Positions 25,655 through 33,421 of a stretch of 64,000 nucleotides of DNA are shown here, one piece after another. The notes below the pieces were generated by a model. That model was given only the letters and a program-made list of their open reading frames with translations. It was not told the DNA's origin and did no database searches. The first letter of the stretch is position 1; the number at the start of each line of letters is the position of its first letter. Made by a program: the position numbers and the translations under genes. The stretch comes from Fictibacillus terranigra (GTDB lineage Bacteria > Bacillota > Bacilli > Bacillales > Fictibacillaceae): the NCBI RefSeq assembly GCF_030412265.1, contig NZ_JAUHLN010000001.1:1054001-1118000 (forward strand), given 5' to 3'.

Positions 25655-26662
25655 ATGGTGTATACCGCAGAAAATAATCGTTATGAGTCTATGAAATATA
25701 ACAGAAGCGGCCGCTCCGGGCTGCTGCTGCCGGCAATCTCTCTAGGGCTATGGCATAACTTCGGGGGAGTGGACACCTTTGAAAACGGACGGGCGATGCT
25801 CAGAAGAGCGTTTGATCTTGGTATTACTCATTTTGACCTGGCTAACAACTATGGACCGCCCGCAGGCTCTGCTGAAGAATTGTTTGGCAAGATGCTAAAG
25901 ACTGACTTCGCTCCTTACCGGGATGAAATGATCATATCAAGCAAAGCAGGTTATTATATGTGGCCTGGCCCATACGGGGAATGGGGATCCAAAAAGTATT
26001 TGATTGCAAGCCTTGACCAGAGCCTCAAGCGTATGGGGCTGGATTATGTAGATATTTTTTACTCCCACCGTCCAGATCCTAATACACCACTCGAAGAAAC
26101 GATGGGTGCACTGGATGCGATCGTGCGTCAAGGAAAAGCGCTATACGTCGGGATTTCCAGCTACAGTCCGGAACAAACGGCAGAGGCTATTAAAATCCTG
26201 AATGATCTGGGCACCCCGCTCGTAATCCACCAGCCGAGCTATTCCATATTAAACCGTTGGATCGAAGACGGGCTTCAGGATGTTTTAGAGGAAAATGGTG
26301 TAGGGACCATTGCATTTTGCCCTCTTGCTCAAGGCTTGTTAACAAACAAATATATAAGCGGTGTTCCGTCTGATTCACGTGCGGCAAAGTCGACAGGAGC
26401 GTTGGGAGAGAATGAAATCACTCCGGAAGTCATTGAAAGAGTCCGCAGACTCAATGAAATCGCAGCTGACAGAGGACAGAGCCTGCCGCAAATGGCGCTC
26501 TCATGGGTTCTACGGGGCGGCAAGGTCACTTCCGCTTTAATAGGTGCAAGCAGAGTGAGCCAAATTGAAGAAAACATTGCAGCACTGGATAACCTTGATT
26601 TCAGTGATCAAGAACTGCAAAAAATTGATGATATTTTAACGGTAAACAGCTTTGTGCGATAA
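25655..26662 (+). CDS. Aldo/keto reductase, YghZ/GPR-like
   Basis: A 335-aa NADPH-dependent aldo/keto reductase of the L-glyceraldehyde-3-phosphate reductase (YghZ) type. The opening YNRSGRSGLLLPAISLGLWH is characteristic. The catalytic tetrad is visible as Asp and Tyr in HFDLANNYGPPAGS, Lys in ISSKAGYYMWPGPYG and His in YSHRPDP. The cofactor segment SALIGASRVSQIEENI is at the C-terminus. ATG 25655 has GGAGGAGGA 8 nt upstream; an earlier GTG lies inside the cre-like site. Likely role: detoxification of aldehydes. Confidence 0.9.
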   Translation: MVYTAENNRYESMKYNRSGRSGLLLPAISLGLWHNFGGVDTFENGRAMLRRAFDLGITHFDLANNYGPPAGSAEELFGKMLKTDFAPYRDEMIISSKAGYYMWPGPYGEWGSKKYLIASLDQSLKRMGLDYVDIFYSHRPDPNTPLEETMGALDAIVRQGKALYVGISSYSPEQTAEAIKILNDLGTPLVIHQPSYSILNRWIEDGLQDVLEENGVGTIAFCPLAQGLLTNKYISGVPSDSRAAKSTGALGENEITPEVIERVRRLNEIAADRGQSLPQMALSWVLRGGKVTSALIGASRVSQIEENIAALDNLDFSDQELQKIDDILTVNSFVR

Positions 26663-26675
26663 ATAGATAGGAGTA

Positions 26676-26708
26676 AAGCCCTCTCAAATGAGAGGGCTCG
26701 TTTTTATT
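26676..26708 (+). terminator. Intrinsic terminator after the aldo/keto reductase
   Basis: The stem AGCCCTCT/AGAGGGCT is followed by TTTTTATTTT. It also lies at the end of the convergent minus-strand gene and may serve both. Confidence 0.85.
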
Positions 26709-27000
26709 TTTTGCTTTTGTTTTTAAGAGAAGGTGAAGAAGGCAGCTTCCTTACCCATGCGCCAGAAGTATTGGAGAGTGTCCTTCCAGTATTCGCAGAT
26801 GGTGATGAATTTTTAACAGAAGTAATCGGAATGCTGTTAATATCAATCGTAATCGGCGTAATAATGGTGCTTTGAGTAATACTTGCCCCTCTTTCTAAAT
26901 GAATATTAACGGTCGTCAGATTCTTATTATGGTTCAAAATATCCTTCGCAATGGATTTATTGTTTTTCACGATTGGATTTTGTGAGGTCATCAAGTTCAC
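26704..27000 (-). CDS. Hypothetical protein, Ser/Thr/Ile-rich
   Basis: A 98-aa protein that I do not recognise. It is polar, starts near MNLMTSQNPIVKNNKSIAKD and has a beta-prone middle (ASITQSTIITPITIDINSIP) and a basic tail (KNKSKK). There is no signal peptide, no Cys and no membrane segment. AGGAGGAAGG stands before a GTG start; an ATG three codons later is also possible. The stop lies in the shared terminator. A spore-surface or structural role would be a guess. Confidence 0.6.
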   Translation of the reverse strand: MNLMTSQNPIVKNNKSIAKDILNHNKNLTTVNIHLERGASITQSTIITPITIDINSIPITSVKNSSPSANTGRTLSNTSGAWVRKLPSSPSLKNKSKK

Positions 27001-27015
27001 CCTTCCTCCTGATTC

Positions 27016-27041
27016 AGTATGAAGACGAAAATCTTCATACT
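27016..27041. promoter_or_regulatory. Perfect 10-bp inverted repeat upstream of the 98-aa gene
   Basis: AGTATGAAGA-CGAAAA-TCTTCATACT forms a hairpin with no T-run, 16 bp before the hypothetical gene's start. It could be an operator or a leader hairpin. The rest of the 126-bp gap shows nothing else. Confidence 0.4.
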
Positions 27042-27126
27042 ACTAATCTATGAAAATATCTAAAAAATGCTAGGGCGAAGGAGGACAATTTATAGATTTC
27101 CAAACTTTTTAGACGGGTCTGTCCTA

Positions 27127-27489
27127 TTATTTTTCTTTAGTAACCAAGGGGCGGTCAAAGACAAAAATCGTCATGGCAATATCAGCCTCAATATCGATAT
27201 CAGAAAAAATGCGGAGGATGGATGCTCCGGCAAGATCTTCAAACTTTCTTCGCACACTCAGATCGGTGTAGATTTTTTTGACTAGACCGGTACGCGCTTC
27301 GTGAACCATTTTTTCGCCTTCTTTTGTACCCATCATGAATTTTTCGATATTCGTTAGGTTTCCTTTCATCTCACTAACTGCCCAAGAGCCAACGAAGCAT
27401 GTGCTGATTTCCCTAGGACCGTTGCCGACGAATTCCTTGCGTATTTCACGGACAAGCATACTGAATTGATGCTCTATATTTTGGGTCAT
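27127..27489 (-). CDS. DUF2294 domain-containing protein
   Basis: A 120-aa cytoplasmic protein of the DUF2294 family, whose members are often labelled Na-translocating decarboxylase-related without proof. The conserved core is GNGPREISTCFVGSWAVSEM with VFDRPL at the end. It overlaps psiE by 4 bp (ATGA) and has AAAGGAG before its ATG. It is the fourth and last gene of the formate dehydrogenase operon, so a role linked to formate or bicarbonate metabolism is suggested by context only. Confidence 0.75.
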   Translation of the reverse strand: MTQNIEHQFSMLVREIRKEFVGNGPREISTCFVGSWAVSEMKGNLTNIEKFMMGTKEGEKMVHEARTGLVKKIYTDLSVRRKFEDLAGASILRIFSDIDIEADIAMTIFVFDRPLVTKEK

Positions 27490-27926
27490 TGCATTTTTCT
27501 CCTTTTATCTTTATATCGTTTACCTCTAGGCGTCAGCAGGATATAACTGAAAGCCAGCAGGAGGATGACGATTGAAAGCCAAAAGTTTGCTGACGGGTTT
27601 CCGTTGTTGACAATAATGTAACGGACACTGGCCGTAATTCCAATGTATAGGAGATAGCTAAGCGGAAAGTGGTGGCTTTCGCTAAAGTAGGTCACAATCA
27701 TGGAAATGAAGGCAAAATATAAGAAAAACACGAGTACTTTACCAAGTATATCATGAACATTATGATTTCCTGTGCAGGCGTCGATTAATAAATAGATAAG
27801 CTCTCTGAAAAGAAAAAATACCAGGATCCCGCCAAGCAGTACAAGAGAGAGATTTAATAATTTCTGCAATCCTTTGCTGATGGTTTTCCACTTTTCCGGT
27901 AAGATGATTTCTAGCATTCTGACCAC
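27486..27926 (-). CDS. psiE: PsiE-family membrane protein
   Basis: A 146-aa membrane protein of the phosphate-starvation-inducible PsiE family, with four hydrophobic segments (LVLLGGILVFFLFRELIYLL, VLVFFLYFAFISMIVTYF, LSYLLYIGITASVRYIIV, FWLSIVILLLAFSYILL). Its biochemical role is unknown. Translation starts at GTG right after AAAGGAG, 1 bp past the DUF1641 stop. Its place between formate dehydrogenase genes and DUF2294 shows tight coupling. Confidence 0.8.
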   Translation of the reverse strand: MVRMLEIILPEKWKTISKGLQKLLNLSLVLLGGILVFFLFRELIYLLIDACTGNHNVHDILGKVLVFFLYFAFISMIVTYFSESHHFPLSYLLYIGITASVRYIIVNNGNPSANFWLSIVILLLAFSYILLTPRGKRYKDKRRKMQ

Positions 27927-27927
27927 A

Positions 27928-28407
27928 TTACTCCTTTAATCCTTCCCCGACACCTTTTAAAAGGTTCATTCCGAATCCGATGGCCCGGTTAATGTCAGGG
28001 TCCTTCAAAGCTTTCATCAGGTCAAAGACGCCTACCTTTTCATTATTGGCGAGTGCCCTTTCAGCTCTTTGCAGTCCATTCCCGAGGCTGCCCATCAGTT
28101 TCTTCGTCATGTCAGGGTTGGTTTCGGACAAAACACCGGCCGCTGCCATCATATTATTAATAGCATTGGTCATCTGGGGGCGGAGCAGCTGTTCAACCGC
28201 AATGCCCGCCACCTTTTCCTTCGCTTCAACAAGGCCGTTCACTGCTCCTAAAATCCCGCTGTCATGAAGCTGATGAAAAAGCTTGATGAGTTCCTTTATT
28301 CCATCTGCGCTCTTCGCAAGATCTTCTAAAATCGTATCAATACTTTGTTCCTGCAGTTCTTTTTCCGTATGGGCTGAATGAGAAATTTTCGTAATTGGTT
28401 CTGCCAT
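27928..28407 (-). CDS. yrhD: DUF1641 protein, formate dehydrogenase-associated (YrhD-like)
   Basis: A 159-aa alpha-helical soluble protein of the DUF1641 family. In B. subtilis the matching YrhD gene also neighbours the formate dehydrogenase gene yrhE. Segments such as LIKLFHQLHDSGILGAVNGL and DINRAIGFGMNLLKGVG are typical. Its start overlaps the stop of fdhA by one base. In related systems it is thought to be an accessory subunit of the dehydrogenase. Confidence 0.82.
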   Translation of the reverse strand: MAEPITKISHSAHTEKELQEQSIDTILEDLAKSADGIKELIKLFHQLHDSGILGAVNGLVEAKEKVAGIAVEQLLRPQMTNAINNMMAAAGVLSETNPDMTKKLMGSLGNGLQRAERALANNEKVGVFDLMKALKDPDINRAIGFGMNLLKGVGEGLKE

Positions 28408-31364
28408 TATCGTCGGCCTCCCACTGGTTTATTAATGTCGGCAATCGGCTCATAGTCCTCTCTCGCCCACTTGCGTTCTACCTGAACGCCCGCCTGAGGA
28501 TTCCGTTCAGCATACCGCGGATTATACATGGGAAGCGGTGCTCTGCCTTTCACATGAACAAGTTCCATTCGCACTTTTGTCTGTTTATAGGCAGGAGTCT
28601 GAGTCCTGACGTCACCAACACTTCCGGTCAGCATATTAATAGCATTTTCGTGGCTTACGGAATGCATCGGTACATACAATTCATTGCCTTTGACCCGGTC
28701 TGTGACGATACAACGCAATTTAATAAAACCGTATGGTGAAATCAGGCGGACGGAAGAGCCGTCCTGAAGTCCTCTTTCACTGGCAAGTTCGGGCGAAACC
28801 TCAACAAACACTTCAGGAAGCTTATACTGGATGCCTTTTGACTTGTTTGTCATATTGCCTTCATGAAAATGTTCAAGCAGACGGCCATTGTTTAAGATCA
28901 GATCAAATTCCTTTTCATAATCCACTGGCTTCACATATTCAGCCAGGGAGAAACGTGCTTTGCTGTCAGGGAAATTAAAGCGCTCAGTGTAAAGAAGCGG
29001 CTCATCACGACCGTCTTTTTGCACCGGCCAGACAAGGCTGTCCCATCCCTCTAGACGATCATAAGTCACCCCGGAAAAAATAGGGGAAAGACTTGCAATT
29101 TCATCCATAATTTCACGGGGATGTGAATAGTTCCAGTCCGTGCCCATCTGCTTAGCGATCTGCTGGATGATCCACCAGTCAGGCTTGGATTCGCCCATGG
29201 GTTCAAGTGCCTGATACAAACGCTGAATGCGGCGTTCGGTATTGGTGAATGTGCCATCCTTCTCCAGTGATGGAGAAGCTGGTAGAACCACGTCGGCAAA
29301 TTGAGCGGTTTTGGTAAAGAAAACGTCCTGTACCACAAAGAATTCCAGTTTGCTCAGCATGTCGTGGACATGATTGGAATTAGAATCCACCCAGGCCATA
29401 TCTTCTCCCATCAAATACATGGCTTTAAGGTTGCCTTTTTCCACCTCCTGAAGCATTTCAATGTTTGTAAATCCAGCTTCCGGGGAGATGGATACCCCAT
29501 ATGCTTGTTCAAACTTTGCACGTGCAGCATCATCTGTCAGTCTCTGGTTGCCGGGAAGCCATTGGGGCAGGGTTCCCATGTCACAAGAACCTTGTACATT
29601 GTTATGTCCCCGCAGCGGATAAGCACCTGCACCCGGACGCCCGAAATTGCCGGTGGCCAGCAGAAGATTGGCGATTGCAGCAGATGTGTGGGATCCGGCG
29701 ATATTTTGAGTGACACCCATGCCCCAAAGAACACAGGTGCCGTCAGCCTCATGAATCATTTCCGCCGTCTTCACCAGCTGTTCTTTGGAAAGTCCTGTGA
29801 CTTCCACTGCATAATCAAGCGTATATTTGTTCAGCAGCTGAAGGTAGTCCTCATAATGGTTAACCCTTCCTCTGATAAATTCTTCATCATGCCAACCCTG
29901 GTCGATAATATATTTTGTCACTGCTGCCAGCCAGACGAGGTCAGAGCCTTGTTTCGGATGGAGATAAAGATCGGAGCGTTCGGCCATTTCATGCCTGCGA
30001 AGGTCGGAGACAATGAGTTTTTGCCCGAATAATTTCTTCGCCCGTTTGACCCGTGTGGCCAACACGGGATGGCCTTCTGTAGGATTGGCTCCGATTATGA
30101 TCACAAGACCGGCGCTTGCAATATCCTTGATCGTACCGGAATCACCGCCATAGCCGACTGTTGCAAGCAAACCATCGGTGGCCGGTGATTGGCAATAACG
30201 TGAGCAGTTATCGACATTGTTCGTTTCGAATACTTGCCTGGCCAGTTTCTGCATAAGATAGGAATCTTCATTTGTAGTTTTGGACGAACTGACAAAACCT
30301 AACGCATTGCCGCCATAAGTATTCTTTATTCGGCTCATCTTTTCTCCGATAAGGGAAAGAGCCTCCTCCCAGGTAGCCGTTACAAACTCATCGCCTTTGC
30401 GGATGAGGGGGGTAGTCAGGCGCTGATCGCTGTTCACGAAATCCCAGCCGAATTTTCCTTTGATACAGGTAGAAACACTGTTGACAGGGGCATTTTCAGC
30501 AGGTTCAATTTTTAAGATCTGACGGCCCTTTGTCCATACTTCAAATGAACATCCGACTCCGCAGAAGGTACAAACCGTTTTTGTTTTTTTGGTCCGGGTT
30601 TCACGCATCGCCGCTTCCACTTCTGAAACAGCAAATATTCCGCTGTAGCCGGGTTCCACTTCTTTGATGAGGTCAACCATCGGATTGAGAAGATCCTTTT
30701 TGATCCCGGTCATGAATCCCGCTTCTCCAAGCATTGATTTTTCCATTAACGCATTGCAGGGACAGACGGTCGCGCATTGGCCGCAAGAGACGCAGGAAGA
30801 TTCATTGATCAGTTTATCGTTATCCCATATAACCCTGGGCATGTTTCTTTCCCAGTCGATAGTCAGCGTTTCATTCACCTGAAGGTCCTGGCATACTTCC
30901 ACACATTTCCCGCAAAGGATACATTGGTTGGGATCATAGCGGTAGAACGGGTGGGACATATCCACTTCATAGCCTTTTTCGCGGAACGGGCGGGTTTGAT
31001 GCTCCACTTCCAATAGTTCTGCAGTGTTATGAACCTTGCAGTTTCCATTGTTATTATCACAAACCGTACAGTAGAGAAGGTGATTTTCTAAAATTCGATC
31101 CATCGCTTCATTCTGGGCTGTTTTTGCAGAAAGAGATGAGGTGAGGATATTCATGCCTTCCTTTACTTCGGTGGAGCAGGCTCTCATCAGTTTCCCATCG
31201 ATTTCACACATGCATGTATCACAGGTCTGGATCGGCCCCAGTGTTTCGGAATAGCAGATGTGCGGATGTTCAACTCCCTTTGCCAGAAGATGATCGAGTA
31301 ACCTTGTCCCTTCTTCTGCCTCGTGCAAATCTCCGTTAATTTTCATCGTAATCTTGTTTGCCAT
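28407..31364 (-). CDS. fdhA: Formate dehydrogenase alpha subunit, cytoplasmic, YrhE-like
   Basis: A 985-aa molybdenum (or tungsten) iron-sulfur oxidoreductase converting formate to carbon dioxide. The N-terminal [2Fe-2S] ferredoxin domain has Cys at 37, 48, 51 and 63. A His/Cys-rich segment follows (HLLYCTVCDNNNGNC). Two [4Fe-4S] motifs come next (CILCGKCVEVC, CVSCGQCATVCPC), then the catalytic-domain [4Fe-4S] motif CTFCGVGC. The Mo-ligand residue is Cys at about 391 in NCSRYCQSPATDG, where other enzymes have selenocysteine. The C-terminal domain binds molybdopterin. There is no Tat signal, so it is cytoplasmic. AGGAGGAAGG precedes ATG. It heads a four-gene operon with a long structured leader. 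Confidence 0.92.
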   Translation of the reverse strand: MANKITMKINGDLHEAEEGTRLLDHLLAKGVEHPHICYSETLGPIQTCDTCMCEIDGKLMRACSTEVKEGMNILTSSLSAKTAQNEAMDRILENHLLYCTVCDNNNGNCKVHNTAELLEVEHQTRPFREKGYEVDMSHPFYRYDPNQCILCGKCVEVCQDLQVNETLTIDWERNMPRVIWDNDKLINESSCVSCGQCATVCPCNALMEKSMLGEAGFMTGIKKDLLNPMVDLIKEVEPGYSGIFAVSEVEAAMRETRTKKTKTVCTFCGVGCSFEVWTKGRQILKIEPAENAPVNSVSTCIKGKFGWDFVNSDQRLTTPLIRKGDEFVTATWEEALSLIGEKMSRIKNTYGGNALGFVSSSKTTNEDSYLMQKLARQVFETNNVDNCSRYCQSPATDGLLATVGYGGDSGTIKDIASAGLVIIIGANPTEGHPVLATRVKRAKKLFGQKLIVSDLRRHEMAERSDLYLHPKQGSDLVWLAAVTKYIIDQGWHDEEFIRGRVNHYEDYLQLLNKYTLDYAVEVTGLSKEQLVKTAEMIHEADGTCVLWGMGVTQNIAGSHTSAAIANLLLATGNFGRPGAGAYPLRGHNNVQGSCDMGTLPQWLPGNQRLTDDAARAKFEQAYGVSISPEAGFTNIEMLQEVEKGNLKAMYLMGEDMAWVDSNSNHVHDMLSKLEFFVVQDVFFTKTAQFADVVLPASPSLEKDGTFTNTERRIQRLYQALEPMGESKPDWWIIQQIAKQMGTDWNYSHPREIMDEIASLSPIFSGVTYDRLEGWDSLVWPVQKDGRDEPLLYTERFNFPDSKARFSLAEYVKPVDYEKEFDLILNNGRLLEHFHEGNMTNKSKGIQYKLPEVFVEVSPELASERGLQDGSSVRLISPYGFIKLRCIVTDRVKGNELYVPMHSVSHENAINMLTGSVGDVRTQTPAYKQTKVRMELVHVKGRAPLPMYNPRYAERNPQAGVQVERKWAREDYEPIADINKPVGGRR

Positions 31365-31392
31365 CGTTATCCTTCCTCCTATTTGTAAACAT

Positions 31393-31560
31393 AAAAAAAC
31401 CCACCATAAAAAAACCTGTGCTCCGCTCGCTGCAGCACAAATTCCTTTACAGTGGGTTAATGGCTAAGCATTTGAATACCAGCTATCCATCCCGCTATTA
31501 CTTTAAATGACAGGCTCTTCAAGCAATTGATCATTACCGAAGAACGATGAACATTTTCTG
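31393..31560 (-). ncRNA. Structured leader with tandem terminator-like hairpins, upstream of fdhA
   Basis: From the predicted start near 31560, about 165 nt of leader precede the fdhA ribosome site. At its 3' end a TGTGCT/AGCACA hairpin (31417-31439) is followed by seven U. It is enclosed by an outer pairing of AACCCACT with GGTGGGTT (31451-31458 with 31398-31405), which is followed by a second U-run. Upstream of this is a conserved-looking segment including GCGGGATGGATAGCTGG. The arrangement suggests premature-termination control (riboswitch or protein-dependent attenuator). I could not match it to a known riboswitch class from memory. Confidence 0.45.
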
Positions 31561-31565
31561 TTTTT

Positions 31566-31593
31566 ATTATATCACGTTGAACAAGTGAATCAA
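31566..31593 (-). promoter_or_regulatory. Sigma-A promoter of the fdhA operon
   Basis: On the minus strand TTGATT (31588-31593), a 16-nt spacer and TATAAT (31566-31571) fit the sigma-A consensus, with a perfect -10. It would start transcription about 195 nt before the fdhA ATG. Confidence 0.65.
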
Positions 31594-31670
31594 CTGCAAT
31601 GTTATTCCAACACAGTTCTTGAAATGCCGCGTTTATTGTGAAAGTTCAATCGTTGTCATGTAGGGAAGTC

Positions 31671-31700
31671 CCGGATTTTCCGGAAGGTGATCCGGGTTTT
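31671..31700 (+). terminator. Orphan terminator-like hairpin on the plus strand
   Basis: CCCGGAT and ATCCGGG close a stem that is followed by TTTTTT on the plus strand. No plus-strand gene lies upstream, so it may end a small RNA or be fortuitous. The surrounding 31601-31810 gap contains further GC-rich inverted words (CCCGA/TCGGG) but no convincing gene. Confidence 0.45.
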
Positions 31701-31810
31701 TTGGTTGCCCGACGTATCTTATCGGGTATGCACGTTTTCGAAACATCGGGCTCTAATATAAGATCCGCATGCAAATAAATCTCTGCGTCCACACAGTCCC
31801 CGCTCAACTT

Positions 31811-31848
31811 GAAATTCCCCCGGATCTGCATAGATTCGGGGGAATTTT
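31811..31848 (-). terminator. Terminator of the amino-acid permease gene
   Basis: AAATTCCCCCGGATCT pairs with AGATTCGGGGGAATTT around a short loop, 3 bp past the permease stop on the minus strand. The 3' side is moderately T-rich. Confidence 0.75.
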
Positions 31849-31850
31849 GC

Positions 31851-33257
31851 TCAATCAAACTTTTTCGCGGAATTTTTCTTCGTAATCATGTAAGCAATGA
31901 GTAAAATGACAAACCAGACTGGTGTAATGAATAATGCAATACGGGTATCTGCGGCAAAACCGAGAACGACGATAACAAAAACGAAGAAGAGAAGGACGAT
32001 CCAGTTAATGACCGGTGAAAGCGGCATTCTAAACGAACTCTTTTTCGCATCTTCAGGATGCAGTTTACGGAAACGGAGGTGGGAAACCAGTATGATTCCC
32101 CAGACCCATATGAAACAGATCGTCGCGATGCTTGTCACCAGTGTGAACACTTCTTCTGGCAATAAATAATTAAGCAGGACGCCAAACGATAGGAAGAAGG
32201 TCGACACGATCAAAGCCCGTGCCGGAACTTGTTTTTTGTTAAGCAAACCAAGCTTTTTAGGCGCTTTTCCTTCGTTAGCCAGTGTATACAGCATACGTCC
32301 GGTGCTGAACAACCCGCTGTTACAGGACGACATGGCCGAGGTTAAAACAACGAAATTGATGATACCGGATGCCGCCGGGATGCCGATCAGTTTAAAGACC
32401 GACACGAACGGGCTGCTGTCAGGTTCGATTTTATCCCATGGATAGATGGACATGAGAACGATCAGTGACCCGATATAAAAGAGCAGAATCCGTGCTGGTA
32501 TGTTATTGATGGCACTCGGCAGTGTTTTGTCAGGGTCTTGTGCCTCACCGGCCGTTACACCGACAAGCTCAACTCCGGCGAACGCGAAGAGTGCCATCTG
32601 AAAGGCCAGAACAAAGCCAGCGGATCCATTGGGGAAAAACCCGCCATGACTCACAAGATTTGATAACGAAGCTTCCGTCCCATGGCTTTCATAGCCCATC
32701 ACAATGAGGGCGATCCCAATCACAATGAGGGCTAAAATGGTAATGATTTTAATAAGAGCGAACCAGAACTCGATCTCGCCGAACGCTTTGACCGCCGACA
32801 TGTTTATCAGAAGCAATATGAGTACGGCAGCGAGTGCAGTCAGCCACTGAGGAATGCCTGGAAACCAGTATTTTACGTAGAGTCCGACAGCCGTAATCTC
32901 CGCCATCCCTGTTACGATCCAGCAAAACCAATACGTCCAGCCTGTGATAAAACCTGCCCATGGCCCAATGAACAATTCGGCAAAATGAGTGAACGAGCCG
33001 GATGTCGGGTTGTACAAGAGCATTTCACCCAAAGCACGCATCATAAAAAAAAGCATGACTCCTATAAGTGCGTAATTCAGCATGATGGCAGGCCCCGCCA
33101 GGTGAATCGATTTTCCCGCACCTAAAAAAAGACCCGTCCCAATCGCTCCCCCGATGGCAATCAGCTGGATATGCCGATTTTTCAGTCCCCTCTTCAAATC
33201 TTCTTCTTTTTTCAACGCCTGCACCAACCTTTCCGAAAACAAAGATAACGAGTACAA
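31851..33257 (-). CDS. APC-family amino-acid permease
   Basis: A membrane transporter of up to 468 aa from the amino acid-polyamine-organocation family, AapA/YbxG-like, with about 12 helices. The hallmark N-terminal block is LKRGLKNRHIQLIAIGGAIG followed by TGLFLGAGKSI. The segment FAGVELVGVTAGEAQDPDKT is the conserved helix 6 region. The specific amino acid (Ala, Ser, Gly, Thr or aromatic) is not determined. The start is uncertain: the longest frame uses TTG at 33257, while in-frame GTG/TTG codons about 12-15 codons further in would give a more usual N-terminus. Confidence 0.88.
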   Translation of the reverse strand: MYSLSLFSERLVQALKKEEDLKRGLKNRHIQLIAIGGAIGTGLFLGAGKSIHLAGPAIMLNYALIGVMLFFMMRALGEMLLYNPTSGSFTHFAELFIGPWAGFITGWTYWFCWIVTGMAEITAVGLYVKYWFPGIPQWLTALAAVLILLLINMSAVKAFGEIEFWFALIKIITILALIVIGIALIVMGYESHGTEASLSNLVSHGGFFPNGSAGFVLAFQMALFAFAGVELVGVTAGEAQDPDKTLPSAINNIPARILLFYIGSLIVLMSIYPWDKIEPDSSPFVSVFKLIGIPAASGIINFVVLTSAMSSCNSGLFSTGRMLYTLANEGKAPKKLGLLNKKQVPARALIVSTFFLSFGVLLNYLLPEEVFTLVTSIATICFIWVWGIILVSHLRFRKLHPEDAKKSSFRMPLSPVINWIVLLFFVFVIVVLGFAADTRIALFITPVWFVILLIAYMITKKNSAKKFD

Positions 33258-33333
33258 ATTTTCCAGTCCAACACTTATTTTCCTCTAGTATGGCCAAATA
33301 TAACGAGCCTATTAAAAGTATGTTAAAAAGGGA

Positions 33334-33348
33334 TAGAAAGCGCTTAAA
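33334..33348. promoter_or_regulatory. Candidate CcpA cre site in a divergent promoter region
   Basis: TAGAAAGCGCTTAAA matches 13 of 15 cre positions. It lies between the permease (minus) and the lipoprotein gene (plus). Carbon catabolite control of either is possible. Confidence 0.35.
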
Positions 33349-33421
33349 GTAAAGGAGAAAGGGTATAAACATTCCGAACCATGGAACATATCTGAAAAAT
33401 GGCAACTAGGGAGGGTTATGA

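Noticed and set aside
29301-30032. 243-codon open frame on the plus strand inside fdhA
   Set aside because: Antisense to the conserved molybdopterin domain; Cys- and His-rich composition is typical of a shadow frame, and no ribosome site is present.
31393-31560. T-box or a well-known metabolite riboswitch in the fdhA leader
   Set aside because: The T-box sequence (TGGNACCGCG) and the signature words of common riboswitches that I know were not found. It is kept as an unassigned leader.
31646-31858. 70-codon minus-strand frame between the permease and fdhA
   Set aside because: It overlaps the permease terminator and GC-rich hairpins and has no ribosome site or family features.
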